NCBI RefSeq assembly: GCF_014490035.1
Contig: NZ_CP061008.1
Location: 3,596,001-3,660,000 of the forward strand
Reading direction: 5' to 3'
DNA length: 64,000 bases
From: Achromobacter xylosoxidans
GTDB lineage: Bacteria; Pseudomonadota; Gammaproteobacteria; Burkholderiales; Burkholderiaceae_B
Shown here: positions 36,591 through 45,843 of the stretch, piece after piece
Layout of the letters: every line of letters starts with the position of its first letter
Position numbering within the stretch: position 1 is the stretch's first letter
Translations under genes and position numbers: made by a program
The notes under the pieces: generated by a model
Told to the model about the DNA's origin: nothing
Database searches by the model: none
What the model saw: the letters and a program-made list of their open reading frames with translations, nothing else

Positions 36591-37490
36591 GTGGATTTTG
36601 ATCTCAACCTCATGCGGGTTTTCCTGACCGTGCTGCAGGAGCGCAGCGTCACGCGCGCGGCGCAGCGCCTGAACCTGACGCAGCCCGCCGTGAGCTACGC
36701 GCTGGCGCGCCTGCGCGAAAAGTTCGACGATCCCCTGTTCGCGCGCACGGCGTCCGGCATGCAGCCCACGCCGGTCGCGTTTGCCCTGGCCGACCCCATC
36801 GAGCGCGGCATGAACAGCTTTGCGGAGGCGGTCAGCCTGCGGCAACGCTTCGAGCCCGCCAGCAGCACCCGGCGCTTTCGCCTGTCCATGTCCGATATCG
36901 GTGAAATGGTGTTCCTGCCGTCGCTGATGGAACGCGTGCACGCCCTGGCGCCGCGCCTGCAGGTGGAAGTATTGGAGATCCCGCTGGAACGGCTGCCGCA
37001 GGCTCTTAAAGAAGGCGAGGTCGATCTCGCCATCGGCAACCTGGCCGGGTTGGGCAGCGAAACCTGCCACGCGGAATTGTTCAGCGAACGCTACACCTGC
37101 ATGGGCAGGCGCGGCCATCCGGTGTTGTCGGCGGGCCTGACGCGCAGCCAGTACAAGCGCCTGGACCACATCCTGGTGGCCTCGCGCGCCAGCGCCCACC
37201 GTTTGCTGGACGATGTGCTGAGCGAGGCCGGCCTGCCACGCAGGCCGTATCTGACCTTGCCGCATTTCTCGGCGGCGGCCGAGATCGTGCGGCGCACCGA
37301 TCTCACCATGACCTTGCCGCTGCGGGCCGCGATCTGGTTCAACCACGACGACGCGTTCCAGATACGCCCGCTGCCGATCGCGCTGCCGCCCCTGTCCGTG
37401 ACCGTGCATTGGCACGCCCGCTTCGAAAGCGACCCGGGCACCGTCTGGTTGCGCCGCCTGGTGGTGGAAACGCTGGCGGACCCGGCCTGA
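36591..37490 (+). CDS. LysR-family transcriptional regulator
   Basis: A 299-residue LysR protein with an N-terminal helix-turn-helix (SVTRAAQRLNLTQPAVSYALARLRE, split here at its turn) and an effector domain (about 90-290) containing the SDIGEMVFLP segment of the NodD/NahR-like branch. The start is GTG at 36591; GAGAGG upstream is the only ribosome-like site. Transcribed away from the ligase/MFS/thiolase/DUF35 operon, which it probably activates in response to an aromatic acid. Confidence 0.9.
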   Translation: MDFDLNLMRVFLTVLQERSVTRAAQRLNLTQPAVSYALARLREKFDDPLFARTASGMQPTPVAFALADPIERGMNSFAEAVSLRQRFEPASSTRRFRLSMSDIGEMVFLPSLMERVHALAPRLQVEVLEIPLERLPQALKEGEVDLAIGNLAGLGSETCHAELFSERYTCMGRRGHPVLSAGLTRSQYKRLDHILVASRASAHRLLDDVLSEAGLPRRPYLTLPHFSAAAEIVRRTDLTMTLPLRAAIWFNHDDAFQIRPLPIALPPLSVTVHWHARFESDPGTVWLRRLVVETLADPA

Positions 37491-37509
37491 GCCCGCCCAG
37501 GCGCGGCGC

Positions 37510-38442
37510 CTATCGCATCGCGGCCAGCATCAGGTCCAGGTTCTGCACCGCCGCGCCCGACGCGCCCTTGCCCAGGTTGTCGAACACCGCCGTCAACAGT
37601 ACCTGGCCGTGCTGCGCATTGCCGTAGACGGCCAGGCGCAGGTCGTTGGTGCCGTTGAGCGCCTGCGGATCCAGGTGCGTATGGGCGGCCGCGTCCTGCG
37701 GCGCCACGACCTGCACGTGGCGCGCGCCCTTGTAATGCTGCTGCAGGCAGGCGTGCAGGCGCTCCATGTCCACGCCCGCCGGCAGCAGGCGCAACTGCAG
37801 CGGCACGGTCAGGACGATGCCCTGGCGATAGGCGCCATAGGCTGGCACGAACACCGGCCGCTGCGTCAGGCCGGCATGCCGCTCGATCTCGGGCGTGTGC
37901 TTGTGCGCCAGGCCCAGGCCGTAGAGCTGGAACGCCGGTCCCGGCGCGCCGTCCGCGGCTTCGTAGGCGTCCACCGCCGCGCGCCCGCCGCCCGAATAGC
38001 CGGACACCGCGTGCACCACTACCGGGTAGTCGGCCGGCACCAGCCCCGCCCGCAGCAGCGGACCCAGCAAGGCGACAGCGCCCGTGGGATAGCAGCCGGG
38101 GTTGCTGACGCGCCGCGCCTGGGCGATCAGCCCGGACTGTTCCGCGTTCATTTCCGGAAAGCCATAGACCCAGCCCGGCGTCGTGCGGTGGGCGGAACTG
38201 GCGTCTATCACCCGTACCGCGGGATTGACGATGGACGCGGCGGCCTGCCGCGCCGGTTCGTCCGGCAGGCAGAGGATGGCGATGTCGCAGCCGTTGATCG
38301 CCTGCGCGCGGCGTTGCGGGTCCTTGCGTTCCGCCTCGGGCAGCGTCAGCAACCGCAGATCCGTGCGCCCGTGCAGGCGTTCGTGGATCTGCAGGCCGGT
38401 GGTGCCCTGGTCGCCGTCGATGAAAACTAGAGGTTGGGTCAT
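37510..38442 (-). CDS. argC: N-acetyl-gamma-glutamyl-phosphate reductase, short type
   Basis: A 310-residue enzyme of arginine biosynthesis that reduces N-acetylglutamyl-phosphate to the semialdehyde with NADPH. The active-site cysteine is Cys117 in SNPGCYPTG; the N-terminal [10 protein letters not shown] dinucleotide loop (10-19) is typical of the class 2 (about 310 aa) form. The frame is open far upstream of the chosen ATG, but that part is antisense to the neighbouring LysR gene and has no family features. Divergent from a LysR gene. Confidence 0.93.
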   Translation of the reverse strand: MTQPLVFIDGDQGTTGLQIHERLHGRTDLRLLTLPEAERKDPQRRAQAINGCDIAILCLPDEPARQAAASIVNPAVRVIDASSAHRTTPGWVYGFPEMNAEQSGLIAQARRVSNPGCYPTGAVALLGPLLRAGLVPADYPVVVHAVSGYSGGGRAAVDAYEAADGAPGPAFQLYGLGLAHKHTPEIERHAGLTQRPVFVPAYGAYRQGIVLTVPLQLRLLPAGVDMERLHACLQQHYKGARHVQVVAPQDAAAHTHLDPQALNGTNDLRLAVYGNAQHGQVLLTAVFDNLGKGASGAAVQNLDLMLAAMR

Positions 38443-38572
38443 GGCGCTTGCGTCCTGGATCAAAGGGGCGCCGGAAGGTTCCAGGCGCAGGACTCCATCA
38501 TCGGCCGGACTACTAGATAACAAAAGTCGAATATCATGACTATCCAATTCAGCTTTCCTGAACGAAACCGCC

Positions 38573-39466
38573 ATGCGTGAAATCAGCCTGGACCGCCTGC
38601 GCACCCTGGTTGCCATCGCCGACCTGGGCTCGTTCGCCGATGCGGCGCGCGCGCTGCATCTGGCCCCGCCCACCGTCAGCCTGCACGTGGCCGACCTGGA
38701 GGCGCGCATCGGCGCGCCGCTGCTCACGCGCAAGCGCGGCCAGGTCCGCGCCACCGCCATCGGCGAAACCCTGCTGGAACGCGCGCGCCGCCTGCTGGCC
38801 GATGCCGACCAGGCGCTGGACGACGTGCAGCGGCAGGTGCAGGGCTTGTCCGGCCGCGTGCGACTGGGCGCCTCCACCGGCGCCATTGCCCATCTGCTGC
38901 CGCAGGCTTTGGAAACGCTGGGGCGCAACCATCCCGGCATCGACGTGCAGGTGGCCGTGCTGACTTCGCAGGAAACCCTGCTGCGCCTGGCCGACGGCTC
39001 GCTGGACGTGGGCCTGGTGGCCCTGCCCCAGCCGCCGCTGGAAGGCCTGGTGCTGCGCCCCTGGCGGCGCGACCCGGTCATGGCTTTCCTGCCCGCGGAC
39101 TGGAAAGCGCCCGCGCGCCTGACGCCGGCCTGGCTGGCCGAACGGCCGCTCATCCTGAACGACGCCAGCACGCGGCTGTCGCGCCTGACGGGCGAATGGT
39201 TCGCCGCCGCCGGGCTGAACCCGCGCGCCCGCATCCAGCTGAACTACAACGACGCCATCAAGAGCCTGGTGGCCGCGGGCTACGGCGCAACCCTGTTGCC
39301 GCACGAGGCCACCGCGCCGCAGCCGGATCCGCGCATCCAGATGCGCGCGCTGCGGCCGGCCCTTTGGCGCCCGCTGGGCATCGCGCACCGCGCCGGGCAG
39401 GTGGAACAAGCCACCCGGCACGTGCTGGACGTGTTGTGGGAGCTGCGCGCCTCACCCGCCCGCTGA
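38573..39466 (+). CDS. LysR-family transcriptional regulator
   Basis: A 297-residue LysR protein: winged helix at residues 1-60 ([24 protein letters not shown], split by the turn), effector domain about 90-290. It is divergent from argC with 130 bp between starts, so it may control argC or itself; the link to arginine is positional. TTCAG-N5-CTGAA (38548-38562) lies in its leader. Its last 15 bp overlap the convergent ClC channel gene. Confidence 0.9.
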   Translation: MREISLDRLRTLVAIADLGSFADAARALHLAPPTVSLHVADLEARIGAPLLTRKRGQVRATAIGETLLERARRLLADADQALDDVQRQVQGLSGRVRLGASTGAIAHLLPQALETLGRNHPGIDVQVAVLTSQETLLRLADGSLDVGLVALPQPPLEGLVLRPWRRDPVMAFLPADWKAPARLTPAWLAERPLILNDASTRLSRLTGEWFAAAGLNPRARIQLNYNDAIKSLVAAGYGATLLPHEATAPQPDPRIQMRALRPALWRPLGIAHRAGQVEQATRHVLDVLWELRASPAR

Positions 39467-41239
39467 GGGCGTGCGGCGGAAGTACGCGGTGCGCTGGCTT
39501 TCCTCGCGCAGCCAGCGCGCGCGCGAGCGGAACAGGTCCTTGCGCCCCACGATGCCGACCAGCCGGCCGTTGGCCCGGTCAAGAATCGGTATGCGGCCGG
39601 CGCCGGTCAGCGCCATGCGGTCGGCGATCTGGCTGGCCAGTTCCTCGGGATGGCCGTACACCAGGTCGCGGCCTTGCAGCGCTTCCCCCAGCGTGCGCCC
39701 GGTCTGCTCGTCGTCGATGGCCCAGGCCAGCGTGTCCGCGCGCGTGACTTCACCCACCACCGCGCCTTCGGCATCCAGCACCGGATAGCTGGTGTGCACC
39801 GGCTGCGCCGTCGTGAAATGCGCGATGGCTTGCGCCACCGTCCAATCGGCCGGCAGCGTCTGGACCGGCGTGGTCATCACCTGGCTGACCCGCAGCAGGT
39901 CGAAGGGATCCACGCGGTACTCGCGGCTGATGTGATGGCCGCGCCGCGCGATCTTCTCGGTCAGTATCGAGCGCTTGAGCAGCAGCACCGTCATCCCGTA
40001 CGCGAACACGCAGGCCGCCAGCACCGGCAGCAGCGCGCCCATGTCGCCGGTCAGCTCCACCGCGAACAGGGTCGCGGTCAGCGGCGCGCGCATGGTGCCG
40101 CCCATCATCGCGGCCATGCCCAGCAGCGCCCAGAAGCCCGGATCGGCCTGCGGCAGCAGCGGCGCGGCCAACGCGCCCAGCGCGCCGCCGAATATCAGCA
40201 ACGGCGCCAGCACGCCGCCCGAGGTCCCCGAACCCAGCGCCACGGACCAGATAATGACCTTGACCGCCAGAAGCAGGAGCACGGCCTGGAACGCCAGATC
40301 GCCCGCCAGCAGATGGCGGATGTTGTCGTAGCCCACGCCCAGCGCCGCCGGTTCGATCAGCCCGCCCAGGCCGATCACCAGGCCGCCGAAGGCCGGCCAC
40401 CACATCCAGTGCAGCGGCAGTTTCTCGAACAGGTCCTCGGCGGCGTAGACCATGGACGTCAGCACGCCCGATCCCAGCCCCGCCAGCACGCCTACGGCCG
40501 CGCAGGCCAGCAGGTGCGCGGGCGTGAACGGCAGCGACCCCGAATACGCGAATATCGGGCCGCCATCGAGCACGAATGCGCGCGTGGCCGCGGCCACCAG
40601 CGCCGCCATCGCCACCGGCAGGAAGCTGCGCGGCTTCCATTCGAACAGCAGCAGCTCGACCGCCAGCAGCACCGCCGCCAAGGGCGTGGCGAAGATCGCC
40701 GTCATACCCGCGGCCGCGCCGGCCACCAGCAGGGTCTTGCGCTCGCCGTCGTCCAGGTGGATGGTCTGCGCCAACAGCGAACCGATGGCGCCGCCCGTCA
40801 TGATGATCGGGCCTTCGGCGCCGAACGGGCCGCCCGTGCCGATGGAGATGGCGGACGACACCGGCTTCAACACCGCCACCTTGGGCTGGATGCGGCTCTT
40901 GCCGATCAGGATGGCTTCCATCGCTTCCGGAATCCCGTGGCCGCGGATCTTCTCCGAACCGTAGCGCGCCATCAGGCCGATGATGAGACAGCCCACGACC
41001 GGAATGGCGACGGAAGCCAGGCCCAGGTGGCCGGTCGTGATGGGCTGGTCCTTGAAGGAGAACTGGTGGTGGTAGGCCAGATTGGTGCACAGCGCGATCA
41101 GCCGCAGCAAGGCCCCAGCCGCGGCCACGCTGGCCAGGCCGACCGGGATGGCCAGCCCCATGAGCAGGACCACGCGCTTGTCCGTGGTGAAGTCGCCCAG
41201 GCGCAGCGCGGCCCGGGCGGAGGAAGAAGTGGGAGGCAT
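39452..41239 (-). CDS. ClC-family chloride channel/antiporter with CBS domains
   Basis: A 595-residue membrane protein. The ClC pore motifs are GHGIPEAM (about 98-105; canonical GSGIP has His for Ser), GPFGAEGPIIM (about 137-147, with the gating glutamate in AEGP) and GSGTSGGVLAPLL (about 340-352). A cytoplasmic C-terminal pair of CBS modules (about 455-575) could sense adenine nucleotides. It is divergent from a MarR gene with an operator-like palindrome between them. Whether it is a channel or a Cl-/H+ exchanger is not decided by the sequence. Confidence 0.92.
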   Translation of the reverse strand: MPPTSSSARAALRLGDFTTDKRVVLLMGLAIPVGLASVAAAGALLRLIALCTNLAYHHQFSFKDQPITTGHLGLASVAIPVVGCLIIGLMARYGSEKIRGHGIPEAMEAILIGKSRIQPKVAVLKPVSSAISIGTGGPFGAEGPIIMTGGAIGSLLAQTIHLDDGERKTLLVAGAAAGMTAIFATPLAAVLLAVELLLFEWKPRSFLPVAMAALVAAATRAFVLDGGPIFAYSGSLPFTPAHLLACAAVGVLAGLGSGVLTSMVYAAEDLFEKLPLHWMWWPAFGGLVIGLGGLIEPAALGVGYDNIRHLLAGDLAFQAVLLLLAVKVIIWSVALGSGTSGGVLAPLLIFGGALGALAAPLLPQADPGFWALLGMAAMMGGTMRAPLTATLFAVELTGDMGALLPVLAACVFAYGMTVLLLKRSILTEKIARRGHHISREYRVDPFDLLRVSQVMTTPVQTLPADWTVAQAIAHFTTAQPVHTSYPVLDAEGAVVGEVTRADTLAWAIDDEQTGRTLGEALQGRDLVYGHPEELASQIADRMALTGAGRIPILDRANGRLVGIVGRKDLFRSRARWLREESQRTAYFRRTPSAGG

Positions 41240-41283
41240 GTTCGAAGACGGGAAGAATTGCGCAGGGATTTGCGAAATGTCAT

Positions 41284-41307
41284 ATATATCGTATCACGAC
41301 ATATATT
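41284..41307. promoter_or_regulatory. Candidate MarR operator in the ClC/MarR gap
   Basis: The 80-bp gap holds TATCGT-ATC-ACGACA inside a longer imperfect palindrome of TATAT repeats. Its CGT-N3-ACG core and AT-rich arms fit MarR-family operators, and it would overlap the promoters of both divergent genes. Confidence 0.45.
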
Positions 41308-41319
41308 AGAATCGGCCAG

Positions 41320-41772
41320 GTGAAACCGCCTCCGCCCCCACCCCAGCTGACCGCCACGGACTACGAGCTCCTGGCCGACTTCCGCTATGCGCTGCGCCGC
41401 TTTGCCGCCTTCAGCGAAAACGCCGCCGCCGGGCTGGACCTGATGCCGCAGCAGCACCAGGCCCTGCTCGCCATCAAGGGCACCCGCAAGAACGCCCCCG
41501 GCCGCCGTGGCCTGTATGTCGGCGAAATCGCCGAACGCCTCCTGATCCGCCCGCACACCGCCGCCGAACTGGTGGGCCGGCTGGCGCGCCTGGACCTGGT
41601 CAGCCGCGAGGCGGACCCCGAAGACGGCCGCCGCGTCGAGGTCGTGCTGACCGCAAAGGCCGAGCGCATGCTCGAAGACCTCTCGGCCTCGCACCTGGAA
41701 GAATTGCGCGCCATGCGCCCGCTGCTGACGCGCCTGCTGACCCGCATCGGCGACGACTCCGGCAACGCCTGA
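41320..41772 (+). CDS. MarR-family transcriptional regulator
   Basis: A 150-residue winged-helix regulator with a GTG start. The helix-turn-helix and wing span about residues 65-115 (GEIAERLLIRPHTAAELVGRL, then READPEDGRRVEVVLT with the conserved D-x-R-x-x). MarR proteins bind palindromes as dimers and are released by small molecules or oxidants. Divergent from the ClC channel gene, which it probably represses; the HPP-CBS gene 92 bp downstream may also be a target. Confidence 0.88.
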   Translation: MKPPPPPPQLTATDYELLADFRYALRRFAAFSENAAAGLDLMPQQHQALLAIKGTRKNAPGRRGLYVGEIAERLLIRPHTAAELVGRLARLDLVSREADPEDGRRVEVVLTAKAERMLEDLSASHLEELRAMRPLLTRLLTRIGDDSGNA

Positions 41773-41782
41773 TCCACATCCT

Positions 41783-41802
41783 GCTGCATAAGCTTATGCA
41801 GC
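41783..41802. promoter_or_regulatory. Perfect 20-bp palindrome upstream of the HPP gene
   Basis: GCTGCATAAGCTTATGCAGC is perfectly self-complementary. It follows the MarR stop by 10 bp and precedes the HPP start by about 60 bp. There is no U-run, so it is more likely an operator than a terminator. Confidence 0.5.
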
Positions 41803-41864
41803 GCAGCCTTGCCTCGCGTGATAAATTGTCGCCCCGCGACATATTGATGCGCGAGGAGATCGTT

Positions 41865-43025
41865 TTGGGTGTAGCAATCAAGCGCTGGCTGGGCTCGTTC
41901 GCGCCAGCGCCGGTGGGCGTCAACGGACGCGAGAAACTGTACGGCGCGCTGGGCGCGCTGCTCGGCCTGTTCTGCACGGAATGGGTGGGCCGCCACGCGC
42001 TGGGCGACGCCAGCCCCTGGTTCATCGCCCCCATGGGCGCGTCCGCCGTGCTGCTGTTCGCCGCCCCCGCCAGTCCGCTCGCCCAGCCCTGGTCCATCAT
42101 GGCCGGCAATCTGGTATCGGCCCTGATCGGCGTTTTCTGCGCCCAGTTCATCCCCGTGCCTGGCGTGGCCGCCGCCGTGGCGGTGGCGCTGGCTATCGGC
42201 GCCATGTTCTCCTTGCGCTGCCTGCATCCGCCCAGCGGCGCGGTGGCGCTGACCGCCGTGCTGGGCGGCCCCGCCGTCGCCAGTTTGGGTTACGGCTTCG
42301 CGCTCTGGCCCGTGGCCCTGAACTCCGCCATCCTGCTTTGCATCGCCGTGGTCTTCAATGGCGCGCTCAAGCGCAACTATCCGCGCCGCCACGCCGACCC
42401 GGCCGCCGGCCACAACACCCGCGACCTCGCGCCCAGCGCCCGCCTGGGCTTCAGCCTGGCCGACCTGGACGACGCGCTCACGCAACGCGGCGAGCTGCTG
42501 GACATCAGCAAGGAAGACCTGGAAGAAATCGTCCTGGCCGCGGAAATGCGCGCCAGCGTACGGCGCTTTGGCGACGTGCATTGCGCCGACATCATGTCGC
42601 GTGACGTGGTCACGGTGCAGGCCCAGGACCCGCTGGACTACGCCGTGCGTCTGTTCGACAAGCATCGCCTGCAGGCGCTGCCGGTGCTGGATTCGGCCGG
42701 CCGCTACGCCGGCATGGTCAGCCAGGGCGACGTGCTGGCGCGCCAAACCCGGCTGGCTGCCGTCGCCGTCGACGCGGATGCCGCGCCCGGCCTGCTGGTG
42801 GCCGACTGCATGCGTAGCGAAGTGCCCTTCGCCACCCCCGGCCTGCCCGTCATCGAACTGGCCCGCCCCATGTCGGACAGCCTGCATTGCGTGCCGGTGC
42901 TGGATGAAGCGCGCAACCTGGTCGGACTGGTGACGCAATCGGACCTGGTGGCGGCGCTGTACCAGATCGCGCTCGCGGCCAGCTCGCAGGCGCCGGACCC
43001 GGACGCCCAGCGGCTGGCGGCCTGA
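41865..43025 (+). CDS. HPP-family membrane protein with CBS domains
   Basis: A 386-residue protein. The N-terminal half has four to five membrane helices with the namesake motif LHPPSGAVALTAVLGG (about 127-142); HPP proteins have been linked to nitrite transport in chloroplasts and cyanobacteria. A cytoplasmic pair of CBS domains follows (about 245-370). The start is TTG at 41865, chosen because GAGGAG lies 6 bp upstream; an ATG at 41847 has no ribosome site, and a farther ATG falls inside the 20-bp palindrome. Substrate and ligand are not known. Confidence 0.85.
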   Translation: MGVAIKRWLGSFAPAPVGVNGREKLYGALGALLGLFCTEWVGRHALGDASPWFIAPMGASAVLLFAAPASPLAQPWSIMAGNLVSALIGVFCAQFIPVPGVAAAVAVALAIGAMFSLRCLHPPSGAVALTAVLGGPAVASLGYGFALWPVALNSAILLCIAVVFNGALKRNYPRRHADPAAGHNTRDLAPSARLGFSLADLDDALTQRGELLDISKEDLEEIVLAAEMRASVRRFGDVHCADIMSRDVVTVQAQDPLDYAVRLFDKHRLQALPVLDSAGRYAGMVSQGDVLARQTRLAAVAVDADAAPGLLVADCMRSEVPFATPGLPVIELARPMSDSLHCVPVLDEARNLVGLVTQSDLVAALYQIALAASSQAPDPDAQRLAA

Positions 43026-43035
43026 GCGCCGACCC

Positions 43036-43051
43036 TCCGTAGCCCTACGGA
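43036..43051 (+). promoter_or_regulatory. Response-regulator box 1: TCCGTAG-CC-CTACGGA
   Basis: A perfect 7-bp inverted repeat with a 2-bp spacer, 37 bp before the kinase start. It abuts a possible promoter (TTCCTG at 43052, CATAAT at 43076, 18-bp spacing), a class II activator position. The identical 16 bp recur before the HbpS-like gene. Confidence 0.7.
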
Positions 43052-43088
43052 TTCCTGCCCGCGTTGGCCGCAAGGCATAATTTCAGGC

Positions 43089-44525
43089 GTGAATCCCCTA
43101 TCGCGCGCTCGCGCCTTCTTCTGCTGGCTGGTCCTGTTCACCTTCGGCGCCCTCTGGATCGGGCGGCAGGACTATGTGGACCAGTACGAACGCTTCACCC
43201 AGAGCACCAGCGTGGCGCAGCGCATGCTGAGCCAGAAGACGGTGCAGCATGAAGCCGTGCTGGCGACCCTGGCCGCCCTCTCCCACCCGCCTGCTCCCGA
43301 ACGCCTCTATCCCAGCCTGCGGCCGGCCATGCCCCAACTGCTGGGGCTGGGCTACCTGTCCGGCGGCGCCTGGAGCGGCAGCGTGGCCGAACCCCCGGGC
43401 CTGGCGGCCGCCGTCGAACGCGCGCGCGGCCTGGGCCGGCCCGTGACGCTGCCGGTGGACACCGCACGCTATTGGCTGGTGGCGCCCTCCAGCTGGAGCC
43501 TGCTGCTTGACGCCAGCCAGCTGATACCCGCCGCCGACTTTCCTCCCGGCCTGGCCAACTTGACCCTGACGGTGGACCAGACCCCGCTGCGGCTGCTGGA
43601 CAAGCAGCCAGACGCCAGCGGTCCCGGCTGGCCGCTGGCCCTGCAAAAGCCGCTGGGCGCGGCCAGCCAGCCCTTCCAGATGCGCAGCACGCGCACGCTG
43701 ACACCCGGCGTCTGGCCCTGGGCCACCTGGCTCGCCTGGGGCTTGGCCAGCGCGCTGCTGGTGGCCGGCGCCGCGGCCTGGCAGCGTTCTCGCGCCCAGG
43801 CCCGCCGCCACCAGGAGCAACTGCGCCTGGGCGCCATGGCGCGCCTGAGCACGCTAGGCGAAATGGCCGCCGGCATCGCCCACGAACTGAACCAGCCGCT
43901 GACCGCCATCCTGGCCCAGACCCGCGCCGCCGAGCGGCTGCTGGACGACGAAGAGGAACGCCCCGCCGTGCGCCACGCGCTCTTGGCCAGCGCCGAACAG
44001 GCCAAGCGCGCCGCCGACATCATCAGCCGCATGCGCGCACTGGTGCAGCCCAGCTCGCCCGCCCGGCGCGAAGCGCTGGACCCCGACGCATTGGTGGCGT
44101 CGCTGCGCTTTCTGCGCGAAACGGAACTGGCCCGGCTGGGCATACGGCTGAGCTGGCACAACGCCAACCCGGGCATGCGTCCGCTGGGCGACCGCGTGGC
44201 CCTGGAGCAGATCCTGCACAACCTGGTGCAGAACGCCGCCGATGCGCTGGCCGACGTTGCCGGGCCGCGCCAGATCTCGCTGGAGGGCCGCGCCGATGGC
44301 GACACCTATCTGTTCAGCGTCAGCGACACCGGCCCCGGCATCGCCGCCGACGCGTTGCCGCGCCTGTTCGCTCCTTTCTACACCACGCGGCCGCAAGGCA
44401 TGGGCCTGGGGCTGGCGCTGTGCGACACGCTGGCCGGCTCCATGGACGGCCGCATCGCCGCGCGCAATCTCAGCCCGGCAGGCGCCTGCTTCACGGTCAG
44501 CCTGCCGCGCGCCGCCGCCGCCTGA
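43089..44525 (+). CDS. Membrane sensor histidine kinase
   Basis: A 478-residue two-component kinase with a GTG start. An N-terminal membrane helix (about 8-25), a periplasmic sensor region (about 26-208) and a second helix (about 209-231) lead into the dimerisation domain with His265 (GIAHELNQP). The ATPase domain has the N box NLVQNAADAL, G1 DTGPGI and G2 GMGLGLAL. The periplasmic part shows no PAS or Cache signature that I can name. It is followed after 17 bp by a FixJ-type regulator. The exported HbpS-like protein next in line could be its periplasmic partner. Confidence 0.9.
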   Translation: MNPLSRARAFFCWLVLFTFGALWIGRQDYVDQYERFTQSTSVAQRMLSQKTVQHEAVLATLAALSHPPAPERLYPSLRPAMPQLLGLGYLSGGAWSGSVAEPPGLAAAVERARGLGRPVTLPVDTARYWLVAPSSWSLLLDASQLIPAADFPPGLANLTLTVDQTPLRLLDKQPDASGPGWPLALQKPLGAASQPFQMRSTRTLTPGVWPWATWLAWGLASALLVAGAAAWQRSRAQARRHQEQLRLGAMARLSTLGEMAAGIAHELNQPLTAILAQTRAAERLLDDEEERPAVRHALLASAEQAKRAADIISRMRALVQPSSPARREALDPDALVASLRFLRETELARLGIRLSWHNANPGMRPLGDRVALEQILHNLVQNAADALADVAGPRQISLEGRADGDTYLFSVSDTGPGIAADALPRLFAPFYTTRPQGMGLGLALCDTLAGSMDGRIAARNLSPAGACFTVSLPRAAAA

Positions 44526-44542
44526 CGCCGCAGGAATCTCCC

Positions 44543-45151
44543 ATGTTCGAACAATCCCCGCTGGTCTACCTGGTCGATGACGACGACGCCGTGCGCGACG
44601 GCCTGGCGCTGCTGCTGCGCAGCGTGGGCCTGCGCAGCGAGGGCTACGGCGACCCGCTGGCCTTCCTGGCCCAGTTGCACCCGCAGGCCATCGGCTGCGT
44701 GGTCCTGGACATCCGCATGCCCGGCATCAGCGGCCTGGACGTGCTGAGCCGGCTGGCCGAGCAATCGGACCTGCCCGTGGTCATGCTGACCGGCCATGCC
44801 AACGTGGACCTGTGCCGCCGCGCCTTCAAGGGCGGCGCCATGGAATTCCTGCAAAAGCCCGTGGACGACGACGTCTTCCTGGACGCGGTGCAGGCCGCCG
44901 TGCGCACCCACATCGCCAGCCGCGAAAAACTCGCCGTGACCCAGGCCGCGCAGGAACGGCTGGACAAGTTGTCCGGGCGCGAGCGCGACGTGCTGGAGCG
45001 CGTCGTGCAGGGCCTGAGCAACAAGGAGATCGCGCGCGAATTCGACCTGTCGCCGCGCACGGTGGAGACCTACCGCGCCAACGTCTTCGCCAAGCTGGAA
45101 GCGGACAACCTGGCCGGGCTGATCCGCGAGTACGCGGGGCTGCTGGGCTAA
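44543..45151 (+). CDS. FixJ/NarL-type response regulator
   Basis: A 202-residue regulator. The receiver domain (1-120) has the acidic pocket VDDDD (11-15), phosphorylated Asp56 (VVLDIRMPG), Thr83 and Lys105. The C-terminal LuxR-type helix-turn-helix (about 138-198) contains LSNKEIAREFDLSPRTVETYRA, split by the turn. It is encoded 17 bp after its kinase. The paired palindromes before the kinase and HbpS-like genes are its probable targets, giving positive autoregulation. Confidence 0.92.
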   Translation: MFEQSPLVYLVDDDDAVRDGLALLLRSVGLRSEGYGDPLAFLAQLHPQAIGCVVLDIRMPGISGLDVLSRLAEQSDLPVVMLTGHANVDLCRRAFKGGAMEFLQKPVDDDVFLDAVQAAVRTHIASREKLAVTQAAQERLDKLSGRERDVLERVVQGLSNKEIAREFDLSPRTVETYRANVFAKLEADNLAGLIREYAGLLG

Positions 45152-45187
45152 GGCCGGTCCAGGCGGCCAGCAACCTTGCACGGCCCC

Positions 45188-45207
45188 CCTCCGTAGCCCT
45201 ACGGAGG
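45188..45207 (+). promoter_or_regulatory. Response-regulator box 2: CCTCCGTAG-CC-CTACGGAGG
   Basis: A 9-bp perfect inverted repeat around the same core as box 1 (45190-45205 identical in all 16 bases). It lies 86 bp before the HbpS-like gene, after the response-regulator stop. Confidence 0.7.
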
Positions 45208-45292
45208 CCCCAGCGTAGCCGACCGAATACCGCCGATCGGCCGCCATCTTTACTCTGTCTGTTCCTGTCACCGACCCACTAAGGACACAGAC

Positions 45293-45778
45293 ATGTCGCC
45301 CAAACTCATCGCTTTCGCCGCCCTGTTCGCCTGCGCCGGCGCCGCCAACGCCGCCGTGCTCAACGAGAGCAACCTGTCCATGGCCGACGCGCAGAAGCTG
45401 GCCACGGCCACCGTCGCCGCCTGCCAGGCCAAGGGCTACAACGTGAGCGCCTCGGTGGTGGACCGCGCCGGCCTGCTCAAGGCCTTCGCCCGTGCCGACA
45501 ATGCCGGCCCGCACACCATCGAGGCCAGCCGCGCCAAGGCCTACACCGCCGTCTCGGCCAAGACGCCGACGCTGACGATGCTGGAAAACGTGCAGAAGAA
45601 TCCCGCCGCGGCCACCCTGACCGACATTCCGGGCTTCCTGGTGCTGGGCGGCGGCGTGCCCGTCAAGGCCGGCTCGGCCGTGATCGGCGCCATCGGCGTG
45701 GCGGGCGCCCCCGGCGGCAACCTGGACGCGCAATGCGCGGACACCGCCCTGCAAGAGAACGCCGAACTGTTCAAGTAA
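45293..45778 (+). CDS. Exported HbpS/GlcG-family (DUF336) heme-binding-like protein
   Basis: A 161-residue protein with a clear signal peptide (residues 1-20, ending GAANA) and a GlcG/HbpS domain. Typical blocks are LATATVAACQAKGYNVSASVVD, the DNAG...ASRAKAYTA helix and the GGVPVK...GAIGVAGAPGG turn. In Streptomyces HbpS binds heme and tunes the SenS-SenR two-component system. Here it follows a kinase and regulator and has the same 16-bp box as the kinase. An AAGGA site precedes the ATG. Binding of heme or another ligand is inferred. Confidence 0.88.
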   Translation: MSPKLIAFAALFACAGAANAAVLNESNLSMADAQKLATATVAACQAKGYNVSASVVDRAGLLKAFARADNAGPHTIEASRAKAYTAVSAKTPTLTMLENVQKNPAAATLTDIPGFLVLGGGVPVKAGSAVIGAIGVAGAPGGNLDAQCADTALQENAELFK

Positions 45779-45843
45779 GCCGCTGCCGGCCGCGACGAGG
45801 CGCGTTTGCCGCGCCGGCGGCATCGCGGTAGGCTTGGGGCGCC

